Position numbers and translations under genes: made by a program. A stretch of DNA of 64,000 nucleotides from CAYUVH01 sp964448135 (GTDB lineage Bacteria > Verrucomicrobiota > Verrucomicrobiia > Limisphaerales > UBA8199), in contig CAYUVH010000020.1 in assembly GCA_964448135.1 (NCBI GenBank), positions 3,533 to 67,532 of the forward strand. The letters run 5' to 3'. Shown here piece after piece: positions 16,427 to 25,928 of this stretch; within the stretch, counting starts at the first letter, position 1; every line of letters begins with the position of its first letter. The notes beneath the pieces were generated by a model. The model was not told the origin of the DNA. It saw only the letters and a program-made list of their open reading frames with translations, and did not search any database.

Positions 16427-18987
16427 CGCAGCACGTTGAAATCCGGCGAGGTCACAATGAGATAAATGGCCAGCCGCAACCGCTCCCGGTGCCATTGCCA
16501 GCTCGGAGAGCCGATGCGGAGCATGGCCTCGCGGATGATCTGAAACTGCTGCGGCGACAACGTCCCGCCCGTAAGCGCCAGGTCCAATCGCCGGAGCAAG
16601 GGATCCGGATCGTAAGCGGGATCCGCCGGCGTATCCTGACCGATCTGGCTGACGGGTATGATGAAGGAGAATTCGTTGGTGAGATTGAGTCGCACGCCGT
16701 AATTCGGATTGCCCACACCGTAATGATGCAGATCGTTCAGAATCGCGTTCCAGAAGTAATTTGGCCCGGTGACCGCCGTGCTCGCATTGATGATCTGGAA
16801 TTCCGGCGCCACCAACCCCGCTTCAGTCACCGGCCCGGGCGGACTGTACCCGGGGAGGAAAAAGTTGAACACGCTCGCCGCATCCATCGGGTCCTGGGCA
16901 TGATCGAGCGAGAACTGGTCGAGCGGATAATAGCCCGCGACGGAAGCGGCGTTGAAGGCGCGGGCGAAATTGACGACGCGCAAAAATGGCTCGCGCAGTT
17001 TGCCCCAGCCCGGTTGCGACATCATCGCTGGATCGCGCGCTTCGGGATCGAGCAGGATGGCCTTCACCACGGCCTGCATGTCACCCCGCACCCCGCTGCC
17101 GTTGTTCGCGAACGCCGCCGCGACGCGGGCCACATACCCGGTGCTGGGATTCGAAGTCACCAATCGTTGGATGAGCAGCCGTCCGACGAACGGCCCGACG
17201 TTCGGGTGCACAAACAGATTGCTGACTGCGGCGTCCACATCAGCCAAGCCTGCGGTTCCCGTGTTGCCCGCGCTCGGCGAGCGCGCGGGTAACTGCAGCC
17301 CGCCGATCAGAGTCTTCGCGGCGCAATCGTGATACGCGTCCCAGCACTTCATGGGTTGCGTAAAGTCGCGGGGATAATCCGAGAAGGTCGAATTGTTTCC
17401 AAAAGACAGCCCGGTAAATACGCGCGCGTGCTCCGTGATATTAGTGTTGTTGTACGTCGGGATGGGCTGGCCGTTGAGATCCAGCAGGCGCGTCCCGTCC
17501 GGATTGAGCTGCCAGAGGCCGATGCTGAACAACTGCATGATCTCGCGCGCGAAATTCTCGTCGGGATAAACATGGTTCACCGGGTCGGCTTTCTGGTTTC
17601 CCAAGTGGCTGAGAAAAATTCCCATGGCCGGATGCAGGGCGACATCGTAGAGCAGGTTCCGGTAGTTCCCGAAAGCGTGTTTGACCATCAGGTCGTAATA
17701 ATTCGCCATGCCGACCTGTTCCACCGCGAGTTGCTCCGGCCGGTCAGAGACCACCAGAATTTCGCTGAGCGCGAAGGCCACCCGCTGCCGCAAGGGATCC
17801 GGCAACTGCGTCGTCACCGAATCGGGCCGCAGCTTTGGATATCCCATGGCCCGGCTCCACCACGAGAATTCCTTCCAATTGCCGTAAAGGCCGAGACTGT
17901 CCGCATTCGCAGTCGCCCAATCCACCCACGGCTGGAGGTAGCCGATCGGCCGCGTGAATTGGTCGTCAATCCAGCCGCTGAAACCCAGGTTCATCACTTC
18001 CACCACATTGGGCGGCAAACCGTTCGTTGGCGCGCTGTCCGGACCGAAGCCTGCCTGCAACAAAAACCGCGCGGCTGACTTTGGATTCGGCAGACTGGTC
18101 GCCGTCTCATTAAAGAGCGAGAGATTGGCGACCTTGTTCGTCCCCAGCGTGTAACCGGTGCCCGCAGTGATCGTCAGCAGGATCGTTTCGGTCGGTTCCG
18201 CGTCGTCGGCATCCGCCACGGGTTTAAATTCAACCCACACCTCCCGTTTGCCGGCCGGTATGTAAATGCTGTTGGTGGCGGTGGGAATATAATCCGCGCC
18301 GAGCGTGGCAGTCCCACCCAGGGTGAAGTTTACAGTGACCGGCGCCAATCCTCCGCTACGCCGAATCGCCACCAAACCCGGATCCGGCCACCGTTCATAG
18401 ATATTCGGATCAAGGGCCGAAACATTGATGACGCTTGCGGCTGCCAAACCGTTGGTGACGCGTTGGCCATCCGGCGTATCGTAACGATCCGTGTGGCTCG
18501 TCTGCGGATTGAAACCGATCACCGTTTCCTCGTAATCCGACACGCCGTCCGCGTCGGCGTCCGTGTCCGTCACCGACAACCGAAAGAATTTCGTTGCGCC
18601 TGCCGCCGGCAGAATCGTCTGCGATACTGAACCTGTCGCCGTCAACGCCACCTCGTTGCTCCACCCACCCGCCAGCATGTTCGTACGCGATTGGATCGTG
18701 TACCGCTTTCCGGGAATGCTGCTCCACATGAACTGGGCTTGTCCCGGCGCGGGAAAGCTCATGCTGAACAGCGGAAATGAATTTACGTCGTAAGGATTCG
18801 TCCCGGCGAGCGCCTCCGCCGCGTTGGAAAATCCGTCGCCGTCCGTGTCCACATTGGGTGAAAGGCCGGAAACGTTATACTGCATTTCCCAGAGGTCACT
18901 GAACCCGTTGCCATTCCGATCCACGACGGCCAATGCCGGAAAAGCAATACCCGCGCCCAGCAAAACTAACATGCCGCGAAATTTCAT
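16423..18987 (-). CDS. DUF1800 family secreted protein with TSP3 and Calx-beta-like modules
   Basis: An 854-aa protein with a signal peptide (MKFRGMLVLLGAGIAFPALA, 1-20). Residues 22-70 carry thrombospondin-type-3 calcium motifs (DRNGNGFSDLWE, DTDGDGFSNAAEALAGTNP). Another DTDADADGVSDYEE follows near 145, then a Calx-beta-like segment around 190-275 (VNFTLGGTATLGADYIPT...ETILLTITAG). From about 300 to the end is the DUF1800 domain: AARFLLQAGFGP, LRQRVAFALSEILVVSD, NFAREIMQLFSIGLWQLNPDG, EHARVFTGLS. It overlaps DUF1501 by 4 nt (ATGA), which suggests translational coupling. DUF1800 plus DUF1501 probably form an extracytoplasmic system; the substrate is unknown. Confidence 0.92.
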   Translation of the reverse strand: MKFRGMLVLLGAGIAFPALAVVDRNGNGFSDLWEMQYNVSGLSPNVDTDGDGFSNAAEALAGTNPYDVNSFPLFSMSFPAPGQAQFMWSSIPGKRYTIQSRTNMLAGGWSNEVALTATGSVSQTILPAAGATKFFRLSVTDTDADADGVSDYEETVIGFNPQTSHTDRYDTPDGQRVTNGLAAASVINVSALDPNIYERWPDPGLVAIRRSGGLAPVTVNFTLGGTATLGADYIPTATNSIYIPAGKREVWVEFKPVADADDAEPTETILLTITAGTGYTLGTNKVANLSLFNETATSLPNPKSAARFLLQAGFGPDSAPTNGLPPNVVEVMNLGFSGWIDDQFTRPIGYLQPWVDWATANADSLGLYGNWKEFSWWSRAMGYPKLRPDSVTTQLPDPLRQRVAFALSEILVVSDRPEQLAVEQVGMANYYDLMVKHAFGNYRNLLYDVALHPAMGIFLSHLGNQKADPVNHVYPDENFAREIMQLFSIGLWQLNPDGTRLLDLNGQPIPTYNNTNITEHARVFTGLSFGNNSTFSDYPRDFTQPMKCWDAYHDCAAKTLIGGLQLPARSPSAGNTGTAGLADVDAAVSNLFVHPNVGPFVGRLLIQRLVTSNPSTGYVARVAAAFANNGSGVRGDMQAVVKAILLDPEARDPAMMSQPGWGKLREPFLRVVNFARAFNAASVAGYYPLDQFSLDHAQDPMDAASVFNFFLPGYSPPGPVTEAGLVAPEFQIINASTAVTGPNYFWNAILNDLHHYGVGNPNYGVRLNLTNEFSFIIPVSQIGQDTPADPAYDPDPLLRRLDLALTGGTLSPQQFQIIREAMLRIGSPSWQWHRERLRLAIYLIVTSPDFNVLR

Positions 18988-19130
18988 GCGTTGGATGCTG
19001 TGCCGCCACTCTCCCCCTGCTCCGCCTGCTTGTCAACGCCGCCACCGCACCGGACATCAAGATTCTTTCAGCCCACGCAGCATTACGGTTTGTGATTGAA
19101 AACACGGTGCTTCAACCCCAATTTGTAAGG

Positions 19131-19685
19131 ATGCAATCTGTATTTACAGGTCCGGTGTATGTGGTGAAGGATAATATAGACACCGACCAGATCATTCCGG
19201 CGCAGTACCTGAATCTCGTGCCGACGATCCCCGAGGAATATGAGAAGCTCGGCGCCTACGCGCTGTGTGGGCTGCCGGAATCGCTGTATCCGGTGCGTTA
19301 CGTGAAGGAAGGCAATCTCGACAGTGAATACACGATCGTGGTCGGCGGCCGCAATTTCGGCTGCGGCAGCTCCCGTGAACACGCCCCCATCGCCATGGGT
19401 TCGGCCGGCTGTAAAGTCGTTCTGGCCGAGAGTTTCGCGCGCATCTTTTTCCGGAATTGCGTCGCCACCGGCGAGCTTTATCCCTGCGAAGCCATCGAGC
19501 GCGTCTGCGACAAATTGAAGACCGGCGATGTCGTCACCGTGGACCTCGACGCGAGCACCCTGACCGTGAAGGCAACCGGCGAAGTGCATCATTTCAAATC
19601 GCTCGGCGATGTGCGTCCCGTGGTGGACGCCGGCGGCTTGTTCAATTACGCCCGGAAGACCGGGATGATTACCACCAGTTTGTAA
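19131..19685 (+). CDS. leuD: 3-isopropylmalate dehydratase, small subunit
   Basis: A 184-aa swivelling domain subunit of isopropylmalate isomerase (aconitase family). The ATG at 19131 starts MQSVFTGPVYVVKDNIDTDQIIPAQYL; NIDTDQIIPA is the LeuD hallmark. GGRNFGCGSSREHAPIAM is the substrate-recognition loop, followed by VLAESFARIFFRNCVATG. The large subunit (LeuC) is not in the window. With cimA at 7883 it may serve citraconate/2-methylmalate isomerisation in isoleucine synthesis as well as leucine synthesis; sequence alone does not decide this. The open frame continues upstream to 18933 but without LeuD-like residues. It is divergent from the DUF1800 gene across 143 nt that would contain both promoters. 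Confidence 0.93.
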   Translation: MQSVFTGPVYVVKDNIDTDQIIPAQYLNLVPTIPEEYEKLGAYALCGLPESLYPVRYVKEGNLDSEYTIVVGGRNFGCGSSREHAPIAMGSAGCKVVLAESFARIFFRNCVATGELYPCEAIERVCDKLKTGDVVTVDLDASTLTVKATGEVHHFKSLGDVRPVVDAGGLFNYARKTGMITTSL

Positions 19686-19760
19686 AATGTTAGCGCGGCG
19701 GGCGAGCCGCAATGCCGCCGGGTCGCGCGGATAGTTCAACCTTGAATCGGAAGGCTGCCC

Positions 19761-21716
19761 GTGAACCTGTTACCTTATCCCCGCTCGCTCAAGCGCTCTG
19801 CCGGACATTACGTGCTGCCCGCCCAGGGCACGCTGTATCTTGAACCCAATCTGCCACGCGACACGGTGATGTTGCCCGTGGCTGAACGCCTGGTTGCCGC
19901 CGCCGGGGAAGCGGGCTGCAAACTGGAACTGGCCACCGGTCCGGCAAAACACCCTGCCCTCGCAATTTCGGCGCGCCAAAGCGCCTCCGCACCGCGCCAA
20001 AGCGAAGGGTACACGCTTTCGGTCTCTTCCCAAGGCATTGCCATCACTTATCGCGACGACGGTGGTCTTCGCGCGGCCGCCGCGACGCTGCGGCAGCTCA
20101 TCCGTGAATTCGGGCGCAAGCTGCCCTGCCTGCGAATCACGGATTACCCGGACTTCTCCCGCCGCGGAGTGATGCTCGACATTTCTCGCGGCCGGGTTCC
20201 GAAACTCGAAACGCTGCTCGAACTTGTCGAACAACTTGCCGATTTCAAAATCAACGAGTTTCAGCTCTACACGGAGCACACCTTCGCCTATCGCAACTAC
20301 GAAGCGGTCTGGCGCGGCTGGGGCGCCCTCACGGGTGAGGAGATTCTCCGCCTCGACGCCCGGTGCCGCCGGCTCGGCATTGATCTGGTGCCGAACCAGA
20401 ACTCCTTCGGTCACCTCCGTTACTGGCTCGAATATCCGCCGCTCACCAAACTTGGCGAAATCGACAAGCCCTACGAGGGTGCGGGCGGAACGTTTCTGCG
20501 GTATCCGACCACGCTGGCGCCCAATCATCCGGGCACGCTGCCGCTGCTGCGCGAATGGTTTGACGAACTGCTGCCGCATTTCACCAGCAAATACTTCAAC
20601 GTTGGTTGCGACGAAACCTGGGACCTGGGCCGCGGCCAGACCAAGGCACTTTGTGAGAAGCGTGGCAAGACACAGGTCTATCTCGATTTCCTCAAAAAGA
20701 TCCACCGCGAGGTCAGGCAGCGGAAGCACAAGATGATGTTCTGGGGCGACATTATTCTCCACCATCCGGAACTGATTCGCGAGCTGCCGAAGGACGTCAT
20801 TGCGCTGAACTGGGGTTACGAAACGAATCATCCCTTCCAGAAGGAAGCCGCGCACTTCGCGCGCTCAGGCGTGCCGTTTTACGTGTGCCCCGGCACCTCC
20901 ACCTGGATGACGCTCATTGGCCGCCACGACAACGGGTTCGCCAACCTGCGTCTGGGCGCGGAGGCCGGACGCAAGCATGGGGCGATGGGTTTCCTCAATA
21001 CCGATTGGGGTGACGGCGGGCATCCCCAACCGCTCGTCGTAAGCTGGGCGCCCTATCTGCTGGGCGCCGCGTTGAGCTGGTGCGCGGGCAAGGATCCGAA
21101 GTCGCTGGAGAAGTTGCTGGTGCCCGTGCTGAGCCGCGATGTCTTTCACGAACCCGCCGGCCACATCGCCCGCGCCGCCGTTGCGCTCGGTTTCGCTCAT
21201 CGCAAGTTCGATTACTACGCGCCGAACGTCACCCCCTTCGGCACCGTCGTTGCCGCGCCCATCCCGCGCACGCGTGAACTCATGTGCCGCGACGGGTTGA
21301 AGTATTACGCGCGCATCCCCGCGAAAAACATCCGCGCCGCTCTCGCTGAAGTCGAAGCCCAACGCAAAGTGCTGGCTCAGGCCAGGCCGGCAACGCAGAG
21401 CGGCCTGCTGCATGCGATTGATCTGGATCTGGCCGCTCGCATGGCGGCTTCCTCCTGCCGGATCATGCTCTGGCAACAAGCGTTGGCCGCCGGCAAGACC
21501 GCCGACGCCCGACGCCTGGCCGACGCCGGGATTCGCGAACTGAGGAGCATCGACATGGACTTCCGCGACAATTGGTCCATTCGCAACAAAGGGACCGCCG
21601 ACACATCGGCGCCGTTCCTGCGCTGGAGAATTCACGATTATCGGCGGGCCGCGCTGCATTTCCCACCGGACGTCGCAAAAGTGAAACCCGTCACGAATCT
21701 TCCAGCCGCCGCCTGA
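19761..21716 (+). CDS. GH20-family beta-N-acetylhexosaminidase-like enzyme
   Basis: A 651-aa glycoside hydrolase. Residues 1-125 form the GH20b-type alpha/beta domain (NLLPYPRSLKRSAGHYVLPAQGT ... EGYTLSVSSQGIAITYRDDGGLRAAAATLRQL). The GH20 barrel starts at ITDYPDFSRRGVMLDISRGRVP and contains the catalytic Asp-Glu pair in NVGCDETWDLG (about 283-284). The Glu is the acid/base; the Asp orients the substrate acetamido group for substrate-assisted catalysis. No signal peptide is visible, so it is likely cytoplasmic and would act on imported GlcNAc oligosaccharides. The last 150 residues are helical. pdxH starts only 3 nt after its stop, so the two are co-transcribed. Confidence 0.88.
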   Translation: MNLLPYPRSLKRSAGHYVLPAQGTLYLEPNLPRDTVMLPVAERLVAAAGEAGCKLELATGPAKHPALAISARQSASAPRQSEGYTLSVSSQGIAITYRDDGGLRAAAATLRQLIREFGRKLPCLRITDYPDFSRRGVMLDISRGRVPKLETLLELVEQLADFKINEFQLYTEHTFAYRNYEAVWRGWGALTGEEILRLDARCRRLGIDLVPNQNSFGHLRYWLEYPPLTKLGEIDKPYEGAGGTFLRYPTTLAPNHPGTLPLLREWFDELLPHFTSKYFNVGCDETWDLGRGQTKALCEKRGKTQVYLDFLKKIHREVRQRKHKMMFWGDIILHHPELIRELPKDVIALNWGYETNHPFQKEAAHFARSGVPFYVCPGTSTWMTLIGRHDNGFANLRLGAEAGRKHGAMGFLNTDWGDGGHPQPLVVSWAPYLLGAALSWCAGKDPKSLEKLLVPVLSRDVFHEPAGHIARAAVALGFAHRKFDYYAPNVTPFGTVVAAPIPRTRELMCRDGLKYYARIPAKNIRAALAEVEAQRKVLAQARPATQSGLLHAIDLDLAARMAASSCRIMLWQQALAAGKTADARRLADAGIRELRSIDMDFRDNWSIRNKGTADTSAPFLRWRIHDYRRAALHFPPDVAKVKPVTNLPAAA

Positions 21717-21719
21717 CGT

Positions 21720-22436
21720 ATGTCCCTTGCCGACGAACGTCGTGATTATCACGTGGCGTCGCTTCGCCGCGCGGACCTCGATCCGGACCCCATCGCGCAG
21801 TTCAAGCGCTGGATCGAACAGGTCCAGGGAGTTCGTGCCGGTGGAAAGCTCCGCCGTTTCCTCATCCGGGTTTACAAGGCTTTCCTGTTGCCCGGCGGTT
21901 CAGGACCGGTGGATTTCAGTGCCATGACGCTGGCCACGGTCGATGCCGACGGTCGCCCCTCCGCGCGCACCGTCCTGCTCAAAGGCGTGGATGAGCGGGG
22001 CTTCCTCTTTTTCACCAACTACGACAGCCGTAAGGGCCGCGAACTCGCTCAGAATCCAAACGCTGCGCTCGTCTTCTATTGGGCCGACCTCGAACGCCAG
22101 GTCTGCGTTGCGGGCGAAGTCAGCAAGCTGCCCGAAAGCGAATCGGAGGCTTATTTCAACAGCCGGCCGATCATGAGCCGGGTGGCCGCCATCGCCTCCC
22201 GGCAAAGCACCCCCATCAAGGACCGCGCAGAACTCGAGGCGCGCTTCGATGAAACAGCGAACCAACACCACGGGGACAAGGGTACGCGGCCCAAACGGCC
22301 CGCGCATTGGGGAGGTTATGCGTTAAACCCGCGGCGGATGGAATTCTGGCAGGGCCGTCCCAGCCGGCTTCACGACCGGTTCAGCTACACGCGCATGCCG
22401 GATGGTCAGTGGCAGATCGAACGGCTGATGCCCTGA
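21720..22436 (+). CDS. pdxH: Pyridoxamine 5'-phosphate oxidase
   Basis: A 238-aa FMN-dependent oxidase that converts pyridoxine- or pyridoxamine-5'-phosphate to PLP. FMN-binding split-barrel motifs are clear: MTLATVDADGRPSARTVLLKGVDERGFLFFTNYDSRKGREL, then ALVFYWADLERQVCVAGE. The C-terminal dimerisation region is present: PAHWGGYALNPRRMEFWQGRPSRLHDRFSY and WQIERLMP. Length is normal. It begins 3 nt after the GH20 gene, a tight spacing with no obvious metabolic reason, although aminosugar metabolism uses PLP enzymes. Confidence 0.96.
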   Translation: MSLADERRDYHVASLRRADLDPDPIAQFKRWIEQVQGVRAGGKLRRFLIRVYKAFLLPGGSGPVDFSAMTLATVDADGRPSARTVLLKGVDERGFLFFTNYDSRKGRELAQNPNAALVFYWADLERQVCVAGEVSKLPESESEAYFNSRPIMSRVAAIASRQSTPIKDRAELEARFDETANQHHGDKGTRPKRPAHWGGYALNPRRMEFWQGRPSRLHDRFSYTRMPDGQWQIERLMP

Positions 22437-22611
22437 GCCTCAGCATGGACTCGGCCAATCCGCTGGATTGACCCAAAATATTATCTGCTCTTCATCAGTT
22501 TCTTTTGTTGAACTTGGCGCGCCCGCGCGGGATTTTAATACACACAGTGCAGACAGGGTGGCCCGCCCCAATGTCGAGCGCGTTGTTCCCTGTTGAATCG
22601 GAGACACGGTT

Positions 22612-23175
22612 ATGGACAAACGCGGAACATTATCAAACCCTTCAACCACCGACACGCCCTGCCTAGTGCTGGTCATCTATGAGGATCGCGTCATGCGCGA
22701 ACAAGCGGCGCGGCTGTGCGATCAATTGGAACGACATTTCGACAGCAAACACGGGTTCGAGTTCTCCTGGTGGTCATTTGATCATTTGATGGCCTCTCTC
22801 AGCGCCACGGAGGCCGCCCAGCGCGCCGCCGAAGCCCGGCTCCTGCTGTTCGCCGTCCGACCGGAAGGCGAATTTCCGGCGGAGGTAAGCCGCTGGATGG
22901 AAAGCTGGATCGGCCTGCGTTCCGGCCGCGAGGGCACGCTGATCAACCTGCTGGAATTGTCCCCGGAATGGGGCGGCGGTTTGAGCGCCAAACACCAATT
23001 CCTGCGCACGACCGCCCGCCGGCTGGGCGCCGACTACCTTACGCGGCTGCCCGAGAGCCTGCAGCATTTGATTCCCGACACCGTGGAATGGTGCGCCGAA
23101 CGCGCCGGACAAATGACCGGGGTGCTGGAGGCGATCATCAGCCAGCGGACGCAACCGCCCCGTTCATTCCATTAA
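22612..23175 (+). CDS. Conserved-looking protein of unknown function
   Basis: A 187-aa soluble protein with no recognised motif. Secondary structure reads as alternating strands and helices: CLVLVIYEDRVMREQAARLCDQL, then FSWWSFDHL, then ARLLLFAVRPEG, then LINLLE. This resembles a degenerate receiver-like or Rossmann-type three-layer fold, but without the Asp cluster and Lys of a functional receiver. It is preceded by a 175-nt gap containing its promoter. Its stop overlaps the gyrA stop by 4 nt, convergently. No link to gyrase or pdxH is implied. Confidence 0.6.
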   Translation: MDKRGTLSNPSTTDTPCLVLVIYEDRVMREQAARLCDQLERHFDSKHGFEFSWWSFDHLMASLSATEAAQRAAEARLLLFAVRPEGEFPAEVSRWMESWIGLRSGREGTLINLLELSPEWGGGLSAKHQFLRTTARRLGADYLTRLPESLQHLIPDTVEWCAERAGQMTGVLEAIISQRTQPPRSFH

Positions 23176-25874
23176 GCCGGTTTTTCCGCTTCGTCGCCCA
23201 CGGCTTCCTGTTGCTGCTGTTCGCTGATCACCGGGGCGATGGCTTGAAGTTTGTCGCCTTCGGCGAGACCGATCACTTTCACGCCCTGCGTGTTGCGGCC
23301 GGCTTCGCGAATGTCCTTCACAAATGTCCGCACCATCTGGCCGCCCGTGGTGATGATCATGATCTCGTCGGTTTCCCGCACGGGCAAAGCGCCCACGACG
23401 CGACCAGTCTTGTCGGTCGTCTTCATCGTGATGATGCCTTTGCCGCCGCGTGATTGCAGTCGATAGACCTGTTCGGTCGTGCCATCTTCCAGGACCTGGT
23501 CGAACGGCGTGCGTTTGCCGATGCCGTTTTCCCCGACGACGAGCAACGTCGTGTCCTTGACGACAATGCTCACCGCCACGACCGCGTCCGTGCTCTCCAG
23601 ATTGATGCCGCGCACACCGGCCGCGGGGCGTCCCATCGCGCGCACGTCCTCCTCCGAGAAGCGAATGCTCATGCCCTCGGTGGTAATGATGACCACCTGG
23701 TCGGCGCCGGACGTCAGCTTCACGTCAATGAGCGCATCATTTGGCTCGATGCCGATCGCGATGATGCCACCTTTGCGAACGTTTCCGAAGTCCTCCAAGG
23801 GAGTCTTCTTGACGGTGCCCTGGCGGGTGCAAAAGAACAGGAAGCCGGGCTGCTGCCAGGTCGTGTCTTCCTTGTTCGGTCCGGTCTTGGCCACGATGCG
23901 AATGAGGGCGGCAATGGTCTCCCCGGTCTTCAACTCCAGCAAATTGGCGATGCTCCGCCCTTTCGCGGCGCGGCCCATGTCCGGAATCTCGTGCACGCGC
24001 TCCACGTACACCCGGCCGGTGTTCGTGAAGAACATCAGGTAATCGTGCGTGCCGGCGGTGAACAGGTGTTCAATGAAATCCTTGTCCTCTTCGGCGCCAC
24101 CCTCGCGCGTCGCCATGCCAATGACGCCCTTGCCGCCACGGCGTTGCGCGCGGTACGAATTGATGTTCGTGCGCTTGATCAGGCCGTTGTGGCTGAGGGT
24201 GATGATGACGCCTTCATTGGCGATCAAATCCTCGATGGCGATCTCGCCTTCGTCCGGCACGAGGTCCGTGAGCCGGGGGGTGGCGTATTTTTCTTTGATC
24301 GCCAGCAACTCGGCTTTAATGATGGCCAGCACCCGGGATTCCTTGGCCAGAATGTCGAGCAGATCCTTGATGCGCGCCACCAGCGTTTCATATTCCGCGC
24401 GGACTTTGTCAATTTCCAGTCCGGTCAACTGGTAGAGGCGCATTTCCAGGATGGCATTGGCCTGGGCCTCGCTGAAGCAGTAGCGGCCGTTGATGAGCCG
24501 GGCTTCGGAGCGGATGAGAATCCCCAGCTTTTCGACCTGGGCGCGGCCGAACTCGAACGCGAGCAGCTTGATTTTGGCCTCTTCGCGATTGGAGGAACTG
24601 CGGATGATGCGGATGAACTCGTCCAGATTCGAGAGTGCGATGAGGAAACCCTCCAACTGCTCGGCGCGTTCCTCGGCTTTGCGCAACTCGTAACGGGTGC
24701 GGCGCAGGACGACCTCACGGCGGTGCTCGATGTAGCACGCGATGAGGTCTTTGAGCGGGAGCGTTTTGGGACGACCGCGGTCAATCGCCAGGGCGTTCAC
24801 GGCGAAGCTGCTTTCGAGCGCGGTGAACTTGTAGAGATTGTTGATCACCACCTTGGCGATGGCGTCGCGCTTGATCTCGATGACCACGCGCGTATTTTCG
24901 TCGGATTCGTCGCGGACGCCGGTGATGTCGGTGATGATCTTCTCATTCACGAGATCAGCGATGCGCTCGACGAGGACGGCGCGGTTTACGTTGTACGGAA
25001 TTTCGGTGATGACGATTTGCTCACGGCCGCCCTTGAGCTGTTCGAGGCCAACCTTGCCGCGGACTTTCAAGCTACCGCGGCCGGTGGCGAAATATTGCTT
25101 CACGCCTTCGAGGCCGCAGACCATGCAACCGGTCGGGAAGTCCGGACCTTTGACGTGGACCATCAGCTCCTTGAGTGTGATGGCCGGATTATCGATCTGC
25201 GCGCAAATGCCATCAATGACTTCGCCCAGGTTGTGGGGGGCCATGTTCGTGGCCATGCCGACGGCGATGCCGGTGCCGCCATTGATGAGGAGATTCGGAA
25301 ACGCGGAGGGAAAAACGACGGGTTCGGTGAGGCGTTCGTCGTAATTGGGGACGAAGTCCACCGTGTCCTTCTCCATGTCGTCCATCAACGTGCCGCCGAG
25401 GGGGCTCAGGCGGGCTTCGGTATAACGCATGGCCGCGGGTGGGTCGCCTTCGACGGAACCGAAATTCCCCTGGGAATCCACGAGCCGCTCGCGCATCGCC
25501 CAGGGCTGGGCCATGTGGACGAGGGTGGGATAAATCACCGCTTCGCCGTGCGGATGGTAATTGCCGGAAGTATCGCCGCAAATCTTGGCGCACTTCATGT
25601 GCTTCTTGGGCGCGTAAAGGCCCAGCTCGTGCATCGCAAAGAGAATGCGCCGCTGCGAAGGCTTCAATCCGTCGCGCACGTCGGGCAGCGCGCGGGAAAT
25701 GATGACCGACATCGAGTAATCGAGGAACGAATTCTTGATCTCGTCGGCCACGTTGATCTTGGCGATGACCTCATTTTGCGCAAAAAAAGGCGTGCCGCCT
25801 TCCCTGGCGGGAGGCGTGGGCGGGACCGGTTCGTCCGGCGTATTCGGCGTATTATTTTCAGTTTCGTCGGGCAT
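23172..25874 (-). CDS. gyrA: DNA gyrase subunit A
   Basis: A 900-aa type-IIA topoisomerase subunit that breaks and rejoins DNA; with GyrB it introduces negative supercoils. The N-terminal 28 residues are an acidic/Pro leader. Then FAQNEVIAKINVADEIKNSFLDYSM, the winged helix, and catalytic Y151 in AAMRYTEARL. The C-terminal pinwheel has the GyrA-box-like QRRGGKGV (Q-R-R-G-G-K-G) that distinguishes GyrA from ParC. In the quinolone pocket the sequence is HPHGEAVIYPTL, so the E. coli Ser83 and Asp87 equivalents are Ala112 and Pro116. It is the last gene of a same-strand cluster gyrB, zeta-like ATPase, small partner, gyrA, with a 54-nt gap upstream. Confidence 0.97.
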   Translation of the reverse strand: MPDETENNTPNTPDEPVPPTPPAREGGTPFFAQNEVIAKINVADEIKNSFLDYSMSVIISRALPDVRDGLKPSQRRILFAMHELGLYAPKKHMKCAKICGDTSGNYHPHGEAVIYPTLVHMAQPWAMRERLVDSQGNFGSVEGDPPAAMRYTEARLSPLGGTLMDDMEKDTVDFVPNYDERLTEPVVFPSAFPNLLINGGTGIAVGMATNMAPHNLGEVIDGICAQIDNPAITLKELMVHVKGPDFPTGCMVCGLEGVKQYFATGRGSLKVRGKVGLEQLKGGREQIVITEIPYNVNRAVLVERIADLVNEKIITDITGVRDESDENTRVVIEIKRDAIAKVVINNLYKFTALESSFAVNALAIDRGRPKTLPLKDLIACYIEHRREVVLRRTRYELRKAEERAEQLEGFLIALSNLDEFIRIIRSSSNREEAKIKLLAFEFGRAQVEKLGILIRSEARLINGRYCFSEAQANAILEMRLYQLTGLEIDKVRAEYETLVARIKDLLDILAKESRVLAIIKAELLAIKEKYATPRLTDLVPDEGEIAIEDLIANEGVIITLSHNGLIKRTNINSYRAQRRGGKGVIGMATREGGAEEDKDFIEHLFTAGTHDYLMFFTNTGRVYVERVHEIPDMGRAAKGRSIANLLELKTGETIAALIRIVAKTGPNKEDTTWQQPGFLFFCTRQGTVKKTPLEDFGNVRKGGIIAIGIEPNDALIDVKLTSGADQVVIITTEGMSIRFSEEDVRAMGRPAAGVRGINLESTDAVVAVSIVVKDTTLLVVGENGIGKRTPFDQVLEDGTTEQVYRLQSRGGKGIITMKTTDKTGRVVGALPVRETDEIMIITTGGQMVRTFVKDIREAGRNTQGVKVIGLAEGDKLQAIAPVISEQQQQEAVGDEAEKPA

Positions 25875-25928
25875 GGGAAAAGGGGTTGCGGAAAACCAGG
25901 GATTCTTTCGCGAGTTTAAATCACTAAA

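Noticed and set aside
23454..25919. Plus-strand open frame of about 820 codons opposite gyrA
   Set aside because: It is the exact complement of a well-conserved gyrA. Its translation is rich in Ala/Asp/Gly/His with no domain, which is typical of antisense frames in GC-rich genes.
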